DNA of 64,000 bases from Alphaproteobacteria bacterium (GTDB lineage: Bacteria > Pseudomonadota > Alphaproteobacteria > Kiloniellales > DSM-21159). The notes under the pieces are model-generated. The model was given only the letters and a program-made list of their open reading frames with translations. It was not told the origin of the DNA and did no database searches. Position 1 is the stretch's first letter. Each line of letters opens with the position of its first letter. Below, piece after piece: positions 9,862-19,014 of this stretch. The DNA is taken from assembly GCA_030433005.1 (NCBI GenBank), contig JAUILQ010000018.1, positions 31,275 to 95,274 on the forward strand, in the 5' to 3' direction. The position numbers and the translations under genes are program-made.

Positions 9862-10941
9862 ATGAAGATCCTGATGGTCAACCGCTACTTCCTGCCTTTC
9901 CTGGGCGGGGTCGAGTTGCACATCCTGGGCCTGTCGCGCTGCCTGGCCGCTCTCGGCTGCGAGGTCACCGTTGTCGCGCAGAACGCTGAGGCGGCGGACG
10001 ACATCGACGGCATCCGCGTGCGGCGCGTCGACGGACCGAGAGACTTGAAGGCGATCTGCGCCGAGGGCTTCGACGTGGTCCACGCGCACATGCCACGCAA
10101 CGCCTTCGCCTTTGCCGGCCTGTGGTACGGCAAGCGGAGCGGCGCGGCGACCGCCTTCACGCCCCATGCCTTCTATCCTGGGGGCGGCCGGGCCAAGCGC
10201 CTGGCCAAGGCGGTCGTCGACAGGGCAATGATGCCGGCGCTCTTCTCGCTCGCCAACGTCACCATCAGCCTGACGCAGGTCGACCAGCGCGACGCCTTCA
10301 AGGCCGGCCTGCCCGAGCGCAAGAGCCGGATCGTTCCGAACTCCGTGGCCCTCGACAAGCTGGACCAGGTCGAGCGGCGGGATTTCGCCGAGGCCTACGG
10401 CATCGAGGGACCCTACGTGGTGCACGTCGGCCGCTTCCACATCTACAAGAACTTGCCGTTCCTGGTGCGCCACCATCGCCCCTTCGCCGACCGCCTGCGC
10501 CTCGTGCTGATCGGCCAGGACGACGGCGAACTGGCGGCCGTGCGCCGCGAGATCGCCGCCCAGGGCCTGGAGAAGAGCGTGCGGATCGTCGAGCGAGCGC
10601 CCTTCCCGGACCTCTGCAGCGCCTATGCGGGCGCCGAGGCGCTGGTCTTGCCGACGCTCTGGGAGGGTCTGCCGACGGTGGTGCTGGAGGCGATGCACTT
10701 CGGCTGCCCCGTGGTTGCCAACGCCGTCGGCGGCATCCCGACCGTGATCGACGACGGCGAGACCGGCTTCCTGTTCGACGCCGAGCGGCCGGGCGACTAC
10801 GAGGCCGCCCTGGAGCGTGCCCTGGCCTGCGGACCCGAGCTGCGCGAGAGGGCCCGCCGCCTGGTCGCCGAGCGCTACAGCTGGACGGCAAGCGCCCGGC
10901 GCATCCATGAGATCTACCGCTCGCTCGGTGCCGGCCGGTGA
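9862..10941 (+). CDS. Glycosyltransferase family 4
   Basis: This 359-aa GT-B enzyme starts MKILMVNRYFLPFLGGVELH, the usual GT4 N-terminal donor-loop pattern. The C-terminal half includes YVVHVGRFHIYKNLPFLV, LVLPTLWEGLPTVVLEAM (E-x7-E) and VGGIPTVIDDGETGFLF. It starts the plus-strand run 9862-15920, whose first genes overlap by four bases. It probably adds a sugar to the repeat unit on the cytoplasmic side. The sequence does not fix the specificity. Confidence 0.92.
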   Translation: MKILMVNRYFLPFLGGVELHILGLSRCLAALGCEVTVVAQNAEAADDIDGIRVRRVDGPRDLKAICAEGFDVVHAHMPRNAFAFAGLWYGKRSGAATAFTPHAFYPGGGRAKRLAKAVVDRAMMPALFSLANVTISLTQVDQRDAFKAGLPERKSRIVPNSVALDKLDQVERRDFAEAYGIEGPYVVHVGRFHIYKNLPFLVRHHRPFADRLRLVLIGQDDGELAAVRREIAAQGLEKSVRIVERAPFPDLCSAYAGAEALVLPTLWEGLPTVVLEAMHFGCPVVANAVGGIPTVIDDGETGFLFDAERPGDYEAALERALACGPELRERARRLVAERYSWTASARRIHEIYRSLGAGR

Positions 10942-12104
10942 TCGCAACCGGAAAGGCGCGAACCCGGCCGCGCATGGCCATCGTACGGCCACACGCGCCG
11001 AACTTCGCGGAGCTCGCGCTCTATGCGCCGCTCAGCGATGACTACGACATGACCTATTTCTACGCCGGCGCGCCCGAAGCGGTGGCCCGGCACGAGCTCG
11101 ACGCGCTCGGCTGCCGCGAGATCGCGGTGCGCCGCTACAAGGCGATGGGCGAGCTGGTCCCGACCGCGCCGCTGCGCCGCGCCTTCGACTACAAGCTCGG
11201 CTTCGCCTCGGGGCTGCTCGACCGGCTCGACGAGATCCTCGCCCACGACATCGTCAATCTCGTCGACCCCACCTATTTCCATGCCCGCCAGATCGTCGAC
11301 CGGCTGCGACCGGACCAGCGCCTGGTGGTCGTCCGCTTCGAGATGATCCCCGAGCGCTACCACTCGGCGCTGCTCGCCGGGGAGGCCGCAGCGCGCGTGC
11401 TCGCGCGTGCCGATGCCGTGCTCTGCGCCACCGAGGCGGCGCGCCGCAGCCTGCTGCTGCCGGAATCGGCGGCGCCGCGCGTCGAGACCCTCTATCCGGC
11501 CGTCGCCGTCTCCAACCCGGAGGCCACGCCGGCGGCGCCGTCCGTCGAAGGCGCCCCCGTGGTGACCATGGTGGCGCGCCTGCAGTGGCAGAAGGGCGTG
11601 CAGGACTTCATCGCCGCCCTGGCGGTGCTCCGGCGCGCGCACGGGCTGAACGTGGTCGGCCAGCTGATCGGCGGCGGCCGCCCCGAGCCCTGGCGCCGGC
11701 TGGCCGGGCGCCTGGGCGTCGCCGACGGCTTGCGCCTTGAAGGCCGGCTGGACAACGCTGCCGTGCGCGCGGCGCTGCGCGCCAGCCACGCCTACTGCCA
11801 GCCGAGCCTGGCCAGCCGCACCTGGTGCGAGCAGCTCGGCTATGCCGTCCTGGAGGCGATGGGCGAGGGCGTGCCGGTGGTCGCCTACCGCAGCGGCGCG
11901 CTGGAGGAAGTGATCGGCCCCGACGGCCGCTTCGCCGCCGCGCGCAACGTCGGCGAACTGGCCGACCGGCTGGCCGAGGCCGTGGCCCTGCCCGAGGCCG
12001 AGCGCGCCGCCGAAGGGCAGCGGCTCGCGGCGCGGGTCAGGTCGTGCTTTGATCCGGCGCGCCAAGCTGAGACACTGCGCGGCATCCTGGCGAGCCTCCG
12101 ATGA
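10938..12104 (+). CDS. Glycosyltransferase family 4
   Basis: This is a GT-B glycosyltransferase of up to 388 aa. The GTG start at 10938 overlaps the preceding stop as GTGA; an ATG at 10974 (MAIVRPH) is an alternative. Landmarks are VTMVARLQWQKGVQDFIAAL, RLAGRLGVADGLRLEGRLD and YAVLEAMGEGVPVVAYRSGA in the C-terminal donor domain. It is translationally coupled on both sides, so the enzymes of this run are likely made in similar amounts. Specificity is unknown. Confidence 0.88.
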   Translation: MIATGKARTRPRMAIVRPHAPNFAELALYAPLSDDYDMTYFYAGAPEAVARHELDALGCREIAVRRYKAMGELVPTAPLRRAFDYKLGFASGLLDRLDEILAHDIVNLVDPTYFHARQIVDRLRPDQRLVVVRFEMIPERYHSALLAGEAAARVLARADAVLCATEAARRSLLLPESAAPRVETLYPAVAVSNPEATPAAPSVEGAPVVTMVARLQWQKGVQDFIAALAVLRRAHGLNVVGQLIGGGRPEPWRRLAGRLGVADGLRLEGRLDNAAVRAALRASHAYCQPSLASRTWCEQLGYAVLEAMGEGVPVVAYRSGALEEVIGPDGRFAAARNVGELADRLAEAVALPEAERAAEGQRLAARVRSCFDPARQAETLRGILASLR

Positions 12105-13069
12105 CCTCGAGCGAGCAACCACAGGCCCCGACGTCCGCACGCAGCTGGTTGCCGGTGCCCTGCCGGCTGGAGGTGGTCGCCTGCCCGCTCTGCGGCAGCG
12201 ATGCACACGAGCAGCTGCTTCGGCACGACGCCTTCGGCTTTCCGACCGGGCTCAGGGCCTGCCGGGACTGCCACCTGCTTTACGTCGCCCCGCGGCCGAC
12301 GTTCGACTTCATGGACCGCTTCTATCGTCGCGACTACCGGCGCTTCTACGACGGCATCAGTGCCGTCTCGGAGGACTACGTGCGCCGCCGAGGCTGGCAC
12401 GAGACCGCGCGCACGCGCCTCGAGCGCTACGAGCGCTTCCTGCCGCGTGGCGGGCGCCTGCTCGACGTCGGCTGCGGCGCCGGGCTCTTCGCCGCGCTCG
12501 CCCGCGATGATCGCGGTCTCGCTGCGATCGGGCTTGAGCCGGACCCCGCCATGCGGGACTGGGCGGGCCGGGAGCTGGGCCTTGAGGTTTGCGCCGGCAG
12601 CTTCGGGGACGGCAGCGTCGAGGGCCGCTTCGACGTCGTCTCGGCTTTCCATGTCGTCGAGCACCTCCACGACCAGGCCGCCTTCTTCGGATTTGTGCGC
12701 CGGCATCTGGAACCCGGGGGCGTCCTCTTGGTCGAGGTGCCCGATGTCGAGGGGCCGTGGCGCGACATCGGCATGTTCCATATCGCCCATCTCTTTGCCT
12801 TCTCACCTTCGACGCTGAGAGCGATGGCGGCGCGCCACGGCTTCGAGGCCGTCGAGCTCGGCAGCCGGGTGGACCCGAACGGGGCCCAGTGCGTCAGCGC
12901 GGTCTTTCGCGACACGGGCGCAGCCGCTCCCCTGATCGGCGATCCGCTGGACCAGGAGGTGCGCCGGCGCATCGGGGCCCTGCCTCGCGACCGCGGCTAC
13001 CGGGTCTTGCGCAACCTCGCCAAGCAGGGCCTGACGCTCGCGCGCGGCGGCGTCACGAGACGGAGCTGA
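12101..13069 (+). CDS. Class I SAM methyltransferase with N-terminal zinc-ribbon-like cysteines
   Basis: This 322-aa protein has a CPLCGSDAHEQLL...CRDC four-cysteine block at residues 27-60, then a Methyltransf_23-type core: LLDVGCGAGLFAALA (motif I), IGLEPDPAM (acidic loop), DVVSAFHVVEHLHD and GGVLLVEVPDV. Sugar C- and O-methyltransferases of polysaccharide loci share this arrangement. The ATGA start overlaps the upstream glycosyltransferase stop. It probably methylates a sugar of the repeat unit, which is an inference from context. Confidence 0.85.
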   Translation: MTSSEQPQAPTSARSWLPVPCRLEVVACPLCGSDAHEQLLRHDAFGFPTGLRACRDCHLLYVAPRPTFDFMDRFYRRDYRRFYDGISAVSEDYVRRRGWHETARTRLERYERFLPRGGRLLDVGCGAGLFAALARDDRGLAAIGLEPDPAMRDWAGRELGLEVCAGSFGDGSVEGRFDVVSAFHVVEHLHDQAAFFGFVRRHLEPGGVLLVEVPDVEGPWRDIGMFHIAHLFAFSPSTLRAMAARHGFEAVELGSRVDPNGAQCVSAVFRDTGAAAPLIGDPLDQEVRRRIGALPRDRGYRVLRNLAKQGLTLARGGVTRRS

Positions 13070-13073
13070 CGCC

Positions 13074-14435
13074 ATGGCCGGCGCGCTCCTTCTCGGCGTC
13101 TGGGCGATCTTCAGCTTTCTCGTGGGCGCCTACCGCTTCCAGGCGATGTTTCTCGTCGTGCTCGCCGTCACCTGCCTGCAGGGCCTCGTCCTGCCTGCCC
13201 TCTACTCGGCCGGCGCACCCGCCGGCATCGTCTCGGCGATGCTGCTGTTCAAGGACGTCGGGCTGGCGATGCTGTTCCTGGTCGCCCTGCTCAGCGGCGC
13301 GGTCCTGCGCCTGCTGAGCCAGAGTGCGGCGGCCCAGCTCCTGGCCATGTTCACGGCCTACAGCCTGGCACGCGGCTTCCTGGATTTCGCGTTCGCAGGC
13401 GTCGATCTGGTGAGCTACGGCTCGGTCGGCCGCCAGATCCTCTTCCCTTTCCTGGCGGTCTGCGTCGGCGGCGCCCTGATCCACCGTCACCAGGACTCCG
13501 GCAAACGCACGATCGAGCGCGGCCTCGCCTTCGTCACCTGGCTGGTGATCGGCGCCCTCGTGCTGCATGCGCTCACCGGACCGGAATGGTGGGCGCACAA
13601 CGCCAACATCGCGCGCTTCAATCTCGACATCCGGGGCCATACCGAGCTCGCCCAGCTCTACGACCTCGGCTTGGCGGCAAACGCCGAGATGCGCGATTCC
13701 GTGTGGTCTCCCTTCGCGTTCCGGATCTTCGGCAGTTTCGGCGACTCGCTCGCCTTCGGCCAGGTCGCGGCCGTCGTCTTCGCCTACCAGCTGGCGCGCA
13801 ATCAGGAGCGCCGTCGCACGGCGCTGACCGTGCTGCTGGTCGGTGCGGCGGTGCTGTTCAGCTTCTCGCGCTCGGCCTGGCTCGCGGCCTGGGCCATGGC
13901 CCTGGTCGTCATGACCGGCATGCGCCAATGGGGCCGCATCCTGTTCGCCGCGAGCGGCGTGTTCATCCTTGTCAGCCTGACCCCCGGCATCGTCGGCTTC
14001 GTCGATTCGACCCTCGCCCAGTTCGGCAACTGGCGCGCCGGCTACGAGCACGCCGAGGGCGTGGTCCGCTTCTACAGCGAGGGACTGTGGCAGGCGGAGA
14101 ACCTGCTCGGCCGCGGCATCGGCAACCGGACCATCCCGGAGAGCGGCTACGCTTGGCTCCTGGAGCAGTTCGGCATGCCCGCCCTTCTGCTGCTCGTAGC
14201 CTTCTTCCTCGTCGCGGTGCGCGAGATCCGCAGCGGCGGACCGCACAATCACGTCCCGACGGTCGCCCGCGGCCTGTGCCTCGCTTCGCTGCTGACTCTG
14301 AACTTCGCGGAGTATCCCTTCGCCTTCACCACCTACCTGCTGGGCTGGAGCCTGATCGGCTTCGCCCTGATGCAGCGTCAGCCGGCCACGGCGCGGCACC
14401 GAAAGGCGCCGTCGACGGCCGCGCTGCGCGCGTAA
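13074..14435 (+). CDS. O-antigen polymerase/ligase-like membrane protein (Wzy candidate)
   Basis: This 453-aa polytopic inner-membrane protein has about ten to twelve hydrophobic segments. A large, less hydrophobic loop (about residues 170-225) includes PEWWAHNANIARFNLDIRG, and LLFSFSRSAWLAAWAMA follows it; polymerases usually have Ser/Arg at this point. It lies four bases after the methyltransferase gene in the same run. The likely role is to polymerise lipid-linked repeat units in the periplasm. It is one of two such proteins here and I cannot tell which is the true Wzy. Its stop is TAA, rare in this window, which shows that TAA works as a stop here. Confidence 0.75.
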   Translation: MAGALLLGVWAIFSFLVGAYRFQAMFLVVLAVTCLQGLVLPALYSAGAPAGIVSAMLLFKDVGLAMLFLVALLSGAVLRLLSQSAAAQLLAMFTAYSLARGFLDFAFAGVDLVSYGSVGRQILFPFLAVCVGGALIHRHQDSGKRTIERGLAFVTWLVIGALVLHALTGPEWWAHNANIARFNLDIRGHTELAQLYDLGLAANAEMRDSVWSPFAFRIFGSFGDSLAFGQVAAVVFAYQLARNQERRRTALTVLLVGAAVLFSFSRSAWLAAWAMALVVMTGMRQWGRILFAASGVFILVSLTPGIVGFVDSTLAQFGNWRAGYEHAEGVVRFYSEGLWQAENLLGRGIGNRTIPESGYAWLLEQFGMPALLLLVAFFLVAVREIRSGGPHNHVPTVARGLCLASLLTLNFAEYPFAFTTYLLGWSLIGFALMQRQPATARHRKAPSTAALRA

Positions 14436-14522
14436 ACGGTCTGTTAACCTAGGCAGCGCCCTCGATCGGCGCTATACGGCGGGCCAGTGGTACCGCCTGG
14501 AGTCGAGGGGCCGCGCCGTCCG

Positions 14523-15920
14523 ATGCCCGAACGCCTGCTGTTCTGGGGCCTCACCGCCCTCGTGATGCTTTCCCCCCTGCCGTTCGGCAGCAACCGGCCC
14601 TGGTCATGGCACCTGCTGGCGCTGCTGGTCGGCCTGGCGGCCCTGGGCTGGTCGGCGGTCGCGCTGCGCCGCGGCCAGGTCCCGGTGCCGCCGCTGCGCG
14701 TGCTGCCGGTCGCCCTGCCGTTCGCGCTGGCGCTCGCCTGGGCCGCGCTGCAGGCCTCCGGCTGGACCCCGGTGACCCTCGACCATCCGGCCTGGACCGT
14801 GCTCGCCGAGAGCCTCGGACGACCCGTCGAGGGCCGTCTTTCGGTAATGCCTGCGGCCGCCTGGGACGGGCTCGCCCGGCTGCTCTGCTATGGACTGGTG
14901 TTCTGGCTGGCGCTGCAGCTCTGCCGCGACCGCCGGCGCGCCCGGCTGGCGCTCCGGGCCGTCGTCGTCGCCGCAACGCTCTTCGCCCTCTACGGCCTGG
15001 TGGCGCATCTGAGCGGCAGCAACAGCATCCTGTGGTTCCAGAAGTGGTCCTACGAGGACTACGCCACCGGCCCGTTCGTCAATCGCAACTCCTTCGCGAC
15101 CTACCTCGGCATCGGCCTCGTCGGCGGCCTCGCCCTGCTGATCGAGGCCTGGCTCGGGGCGGTCGAGTTCACGGTCACGCGGCGCCATCGCCTGCATCGC
15201 ACGATCGAGCTCGCCGGCCGCCAAGCCGTGCCCATTCTGGGCCTCATCGTGATGGCCAGCGCCCTGCTGCTGACCGGCTCGCGTGCGGGCCTTGCCGCCA
15301 CCCTGGCCGGGCTCGCGGTACTGGTCGCCCAGTTCGCCTGGGCGCGCCGCGACGGGCCGCTGCTGCGCGGTCTGGTGATGGTGCTGCTACTGGGCATGGT
15401 CGGGCTGTTGCTGGTCAGCGGCGAGGCGACCACGCAGCGTCTCGGCGACACCGGGGCTTCCCTGGAGGCGCGCGGCCGGGTTTACGAGGCGACGCTCCAG
15501 GCCATCGGCACGGCACCGCTGATCGGCACCGGCCTCGGGTCCTTCGACCTGGTGTTCCAGCAGTTCCAGCCGAGCTCCGTGCACGGCAACTGGGACAAGG
15601 CGCACAACACCTACCTGGAGAACGCCCTGGAGCTCGGCGTTCCCGCCGCCGCCCTGCTGGCGCTGGGGCCGCTGCTGGCCGCCCTGCACTGCCTGCGCGG
15701 CACCTGGCGCCGCCGCCGCGACGGCGTCTTCCCGGCCGTCGGACTGGCCGCGTCGGTGCTCGTCGCCGCGCATGCCCTGGTCGACTTCAGCCTGCAGATT
15801 CCGGCGGTCGCCGTGACCTGGTGCTTCCTGCTCGGCATGGGCAGCGCCCAGGCCTGGCGGCGAGACGACCTGAGGCGCTCAGCCCCTGCCGGCGGCGGGC
15901 CGCAGGAGGCGCGATCCTAG
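14523..15920 (+). CDS. O-antigen ligase family protein (Wzy_C domain)
   Basis: This 465-aa polytopic membrane protein contains the family block FVNRNSFATYLGIGLVGGLA near residue 180, LLLTGSRAGLAATLAGLAVL after it, and HGNWDKAHNTYLENALELG near residue 360. The last is the conserved His-bearing periplasmic loop of the Wzy_C/WaaL family. It either polymerises the polysaccharide or transfers it to an acceptor. An ATG at 14523 is used; a GTG at 14487 would add 12 residues without a better ribosome site. It ends the plus-strand run and converges on the minus-strand export genes. Confidence 0.85.
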   Translation: MPERLLFWGLTALVMLSPLPFGSNRPWSWHLLALLVGLAALGWSAVALRRGQVPVPPLRVLPVALPFALALAWAALQASGWTPVTLDHPAWTVLAESLGRPVEGRLSVMPAAAWDGLARLLCYGLVFWLALQLCRDRRRARLALRAVVVAATLFALYGLVAHLSGSNSILWFQKWSYEDYATGPFVNRNSFATYLGIGLVGGLALLIEAWLGAVEFTVTRRHRLHRTIELAGRQAVPILGLIVMASALLLTGSRAGLAATLAGLAVLVAQFAWARRDGPLLRGLVMVLLLGMVGLLLVSGEATTQRLGDTGASLEARGRVYEATLQAIGTAPLIGTGLGSFDLVFQQFQPSSVHGNWDKAHNTYLENALELGVPAAALLALGPLLAALHCLRGTWRRRRDGVFPAVGLAASVLVAAHALVDFSLQIPAVAVTWCFLLGMGSAQAWRRDDLRRSAPAGGGPQEARS

Positions 15921-15933
15921 GCCGCGGGCCGGC

Positions 15934-16686
15934 TCAGGCCGGATCGTGGCGGCGCAGCCAGGCCGCCGCGTCGGGAACCGCGGCCAGGGCGTCGAGCAGC
16001 CGTCCGCGATAGTCGGTTCTGGCCTCGAGGCCGGCGAGCACGCGCTTGGTGGTGGTCACGTCGTGGCGCCAGGCCAGGCGGACCTGCTGGGCCCAGAGAT
16101 CCCGGCCGTCGGCCGAAAGCGCGTCCCAGAGCTGCAGCCCGAGGACGATCCTCGAGGCGAACTGGTCGGGCTGGAACGGCGCCGTCTGGATCGCGCCGAG
16201 AAGGGCGGTGGCCGCCGCCTGCAGCCGGCCCAGAACCGCCTCGTTGTAGGCGAGCCGCAGCCAAGCGTGGCTGTCGAGGGGCTGCTGCCGGAGCGCCTGC
16301 CAGAAGGCGGCGCGCGACGCGAGCAGATCGGCGAGGCGGTCGGGTCCCTCGGCGTCGGGCAGGCCTTGCGCCCGGTACAGCAGCGCGAGCGCCAGCTCGT
16401 GCCAATGCTCGCCGCTTTCGGCCCGGGCCAGGGCTTGGCGCCGGCTCTCGACCAGAGCCTGGAGAACCGGCCGCTCGATGGCCTCGCCTTCGTAGAGGCG
16501 CTCGACCGCCGGATCGCCGGGCAGCGCCGCGACCGCCGCGAGGAAGCGCGGCAGCGCCAGGCCGATCGCCGCCAGCGCGACCAGCGCACAGCCCGCTGCA
16601 GCGAGCCACGCGGCACCCCGCGCCGGTCGCCCCCCCGAGGCGCTGCGCGCCGAGCTATTCCTGATAGTATTCGCGGTAGCGGCCAT
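15934..16686 (-). CDS. Membrane-anchored protein of unknown function, exopolysaccharide export operon
   Basis: This 250-aa protein has one N-terminal membrane helix (about residues 24-50, AAWLAAAGCALVALAAIGLA). A helical, TPR-like remainder predicted outside the cytoplasm follows, with repeated Leu/Ala helices such as WHELALALLYRAQGLPDAEG and WLRLAYNEAVLGRLQAAA. It begins inside the end of the BY-kinase gene (32-bp overlap), so it is the last gene of the export operon and translationally coupled. Short anchored proteins at this position occur in other exopolysaccharide operons. I do not recognise a named family. Confidence 0.7.
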   Translation of the reverse strand: MAATANTIRNSSARSASGGRPARGAAWLAAAGCALVALAAIGLALPRFLAAVAALPGDPAVERLYEGEAIERPVLQALVESRRQALARAESGEHWHELALALLYRAQGLPDAEGPDRLADLLASRAAFWQALRQQPLDSHAWLRLAYNEAVLGRLQAAATALLGAIQTAPFQPDQFASRIVLGLQLWDALSADGRDLWAQQVRLAWRHDVTTTKRVLAGLEARTDYRGRLLDALAAVPDAAAWLRRHDPA

Positions 16687-18928
16687 AGTAGTAGCCGTGG
16701 TCGCCGTAGCCGTACTTGACGTGTCGCCGCAGGTTGACCTGGGACAGCACGACCCCGGCGATGCGCGCCTTCGACTGGCTGAGCTGCTGCATCGAGCTGA
16801 CCGCGACCTTCCGCGGGGTCTTCTCCCACTGCGTGACGAAGAGCGTGCGGTCGGCGAGCGCGCCGAGGTTGAGCGCGTCGGCGACCGCCATGACCGGCGC
16901 CGAGTCGAGTACGACCAGGTCGTAGGCCTGGGCCAGCTCGTCGAGCATGCGTCCGAAGGTCTTGGACTGCAGCAGGTCCTGGGGGTTCGGCACGCGACTG
17001 CCCGAGAGCAGGACGTGCAGGCCGGTCGCCTCGTCGCGGAAGATCGCGGTCTCCAGCTTGCCCGGCTCGGTCAGCACGTCGGTCAGGCCGGTCGGCATCT
17101 CCTGGGCGTCGTAGCCCTCCGGCCGGATCAGGCGATGCAGCGCCGGCCGGCGCACGTCGCAGTCGATCAGCAACGTGCGCTTGCCGCCCATTGCCGCAAC
17201 GCGGGCCAGCGACAGCGAGGTCACGGTCTTGCCCTCGCCCGGCACCGAGGAGGTCACCAGCACGGTGCGCGGCGGCTCGTCGATGTCGGACAGCAGCACG
17301 CCGGCGAGCAAGGTGCGCATCGATTCGGCGAACTGCGAGGCCGGCTTCTCGATCAGCACGCGGTCGGGCCGCGGCCGCCGTCCGAGACCGCCCTGCATCG
17401 GCACCAGCGCCAGGGTCGGCAGGCCGGTCGCCGAGCGGATCTGCTCGCCGGTGCGGAAGCCGTTGTCGAGCCGCTCGACCAGCACAACGAGGCCGACGCC
17501 GAGCAGCAGCGAGCCGGCCAGCGCCATGCCGGCGATCAGCTTCTTGTTCGGGAAGGACGGCGAGAGCGGCACGTCGGCGCGCGAGATGATCCGCGCGTCG
17601 GGCTGCTCGATCTCCTGCTGGCCGGTGGTCTCCTTGAAGCGGCCGAGGAAGGTCTCGTAGAGCGTGCGGTTGGCCTGGGCGTCACGTTCCAGCTCGGCGA
17701 GGCCGATCTCGGCCGAGCGGTTCTGGTTGGACTCCGACTTCAGGGCCTCGAGGTCGGCGTTGAGCGTCGCCTCGCGCGCCTTGGCGACCTGGACCTCGTT
17801 CTCCAGGTTCTGGACGATCTTCTGGACCTCGCGGCCGATCGAGGCGCGCAGGTCGCCGATCTCGGCGCGGGCGTTGACGATGCGCGGGTGGCGCTCGCCG
17901 TAGCGGGTCAGCAGCTCCGAGAGCTTGCGCTGCAGCTCGGCCTCCTGCTCGCGCAGCGTCTGGATCAGCTGCGACTGCAGCACCTGCGCCGCCGACTCGG
18001 CGCCGCCGCGGTTGACCAGGCTGCGCACCTGCGACAGCCGGGCCTCGGCCGCCGCGCGCTCGGCGCGCGCCAGGGTCAGCTGGGTGTTGAGCTCGGTCAG
18101 CTGCTGGGTCGAGACGTTGCTTTCCTCGGTGTCGGCGATGTCGAAGCGCTGGCGGTAAGCGACGATCGCGCGCTCCGACTCCTCGACCTGCGCGCGCAGC
18201 CCGGCCAAGCGGTCGCTCAGCCAGGCGTTGGCCCGTGCCGTCGCCTCGAACTTCGCCTCAAGCTGGCTGACCAGGTAGAGGTCGGCGACCTTGTTGGCGA
18301 TGCGCGCCGCCTTGAACGGCGATTCCGAGGTGAAGTAGATGCCGATGACCAGAGAACGGCCGATCGGCCTCACCGACAGCCGCGCCAGGAAGTTGTCGAC
18401 GACCTTGGCGGTTTCCAGGCGTGCCAGCTCCTCGGGGTCCGGCTCCGCGAGCGGCTGGTCCGGGCCGAGCACGGCCAGCCAGGACTCCGGGATCCAGGAC
18501 AGCGGATTAAGCGACGGCAGCAAGCCGGTGTCCTGGCGCAGGGCGGGATTGAACTCCGGGTCATCCGCGAGGCCGAGTTCCTCGATCGCCCGTTCTGCCA
18601 GAGCGCGCGAGGTCAGAACCTCGACCTCGCTTTCGACCGTCGTGGCATCCGGATTGGCGCCGGTCAGCACGCTCTCGATGTCGACGACCCGCTGCTGGCG
18701 GGTATCGAGCATGACCCGCGTCTCGGCGGTGAACAGCGGCGTCAGCTGAAAGGCGATCAGGATCGCCAGGCCGGTCAGCAGCACGGCGGTGCCGATGACG
18801 ATCCAGCGCCGGCGCCAGAGCGTGCGGACGAGTTCGGCGACGTCGATCTCGGCCGACCTCTCCGAGAAACCGTCATCGCGCCGTTCCGTCAGATCCTCGC
18901 GTCGCCTCAGAGGAGTGGCCGCGTCCAT
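16655..18928 (-). CDS. Polysaccharide co-polymerase / BY-type tyrosine autokinase (Wzz-Wzc fusion)
   Basis: This protein of about 757 aa sits in the inner membrane and controls chain length and export. The N-terminal Wzz domain has a first membrane helix (IVIGTAVLLTGLAILIAF), a long periplasmic coiled coil with heptads around the middle, and a second helix near LIAGMALAGSLLLGVGLVVL. The cytoplasmic kinase has Walker A in SSVPGEGKTVTSLSLARVAA, Walker A' in LLIDCDVRRPALHRL and Walker B in DLVVLDSAPVMAVADAL. The last 19 residues hold eight tyrosines, the usual autophosphorylation cluster. ATG at 18928 follows AAGGA; a GTG at 18976 is less likely. It follows the Wza-like gene in the operon. Confidence 0.93.
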   Translation of the reverse strand: MDAATPLRRREDLTERRDDGFSERSAEIDVAELVRTLWRRRWIVIGTAVLLTGLAILIAFQLTPLFTAETRVMLDTRQQRVVDIESVLTGANPDATTVESEVEVLTSRALAERAIEELGLADDPEFNPALRQDTGLLPSLNPLSWIPESWLAVLGPDQPLAEPDPEELARLETAKVVDNFLARLSVRPIGRSLVIGIYFTSESPFKAARIANKVADLYLVSQLEAKFEATARANAWLSDRLAGLRAQVEESERAIVAYRQRFDIADTEESNVSTQQLTELNTQLTLARAERAAAEARLSQVRSLVNRGGAESAAQVLQSQLIQTLREQEAELQRKLSELLTRYGERHPRIVNARAEIGDLRASIGREVQKIVQNLENEVQVAKAREATLNADLEALKSESNQNRSAEIGLAELERDAQANRTLYETFLGRFKETTGQQEIEQPDARIISRADVPLSPSFPNKKLIAGMALAGSLLLGVGLVVLVERLDNGFRTGEQIRSATGLPTLALVPMQGGLGRRPRPDRVLIEKPASQFAESMRTLLAGVLLSDIDEPPRTVLVTSSVPGEGKTVTSLSLARVAAMGGKRTLLIDCDVRRPALHRLIRPEGYDAQEMPTGLTDVLTEPGKLETAIFRDEATGLHVLLSGSRVPNPQDLLQSKTFGRMLDELAQAYDLVVLDSAPVMAVADALNLGALADRTLFVTQWEKTPRKVAVSSMQQLSQSKARIAGVVLSQVNLRRHVKYGYGDHGYYYGRYREYYQE

Positions 18929-19014
18929 CGCATCCTTGTCTCGCTGCTGCCCCGGCTGGCCGGCCAGCGCCGCCACCGCGTAAGCCCCTTGATCCGGCCT
19001 CGTGGGCCGGAGCC

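Noticed and set aside
9607..10992. Upstream extension of the GT8-like frame on the minus strand
   Set aside because: It lies opposite the GT4 gene, has no motif similarity and crosses the intergenic dyad; ATG 9606 with GGAGGG is the better start.
14448..14475. Hairpin after the polymerase gene as a terminator
   Set aside because: Six-base-pair stem AGCGCC/GGCGCT with no T tract; too weak.
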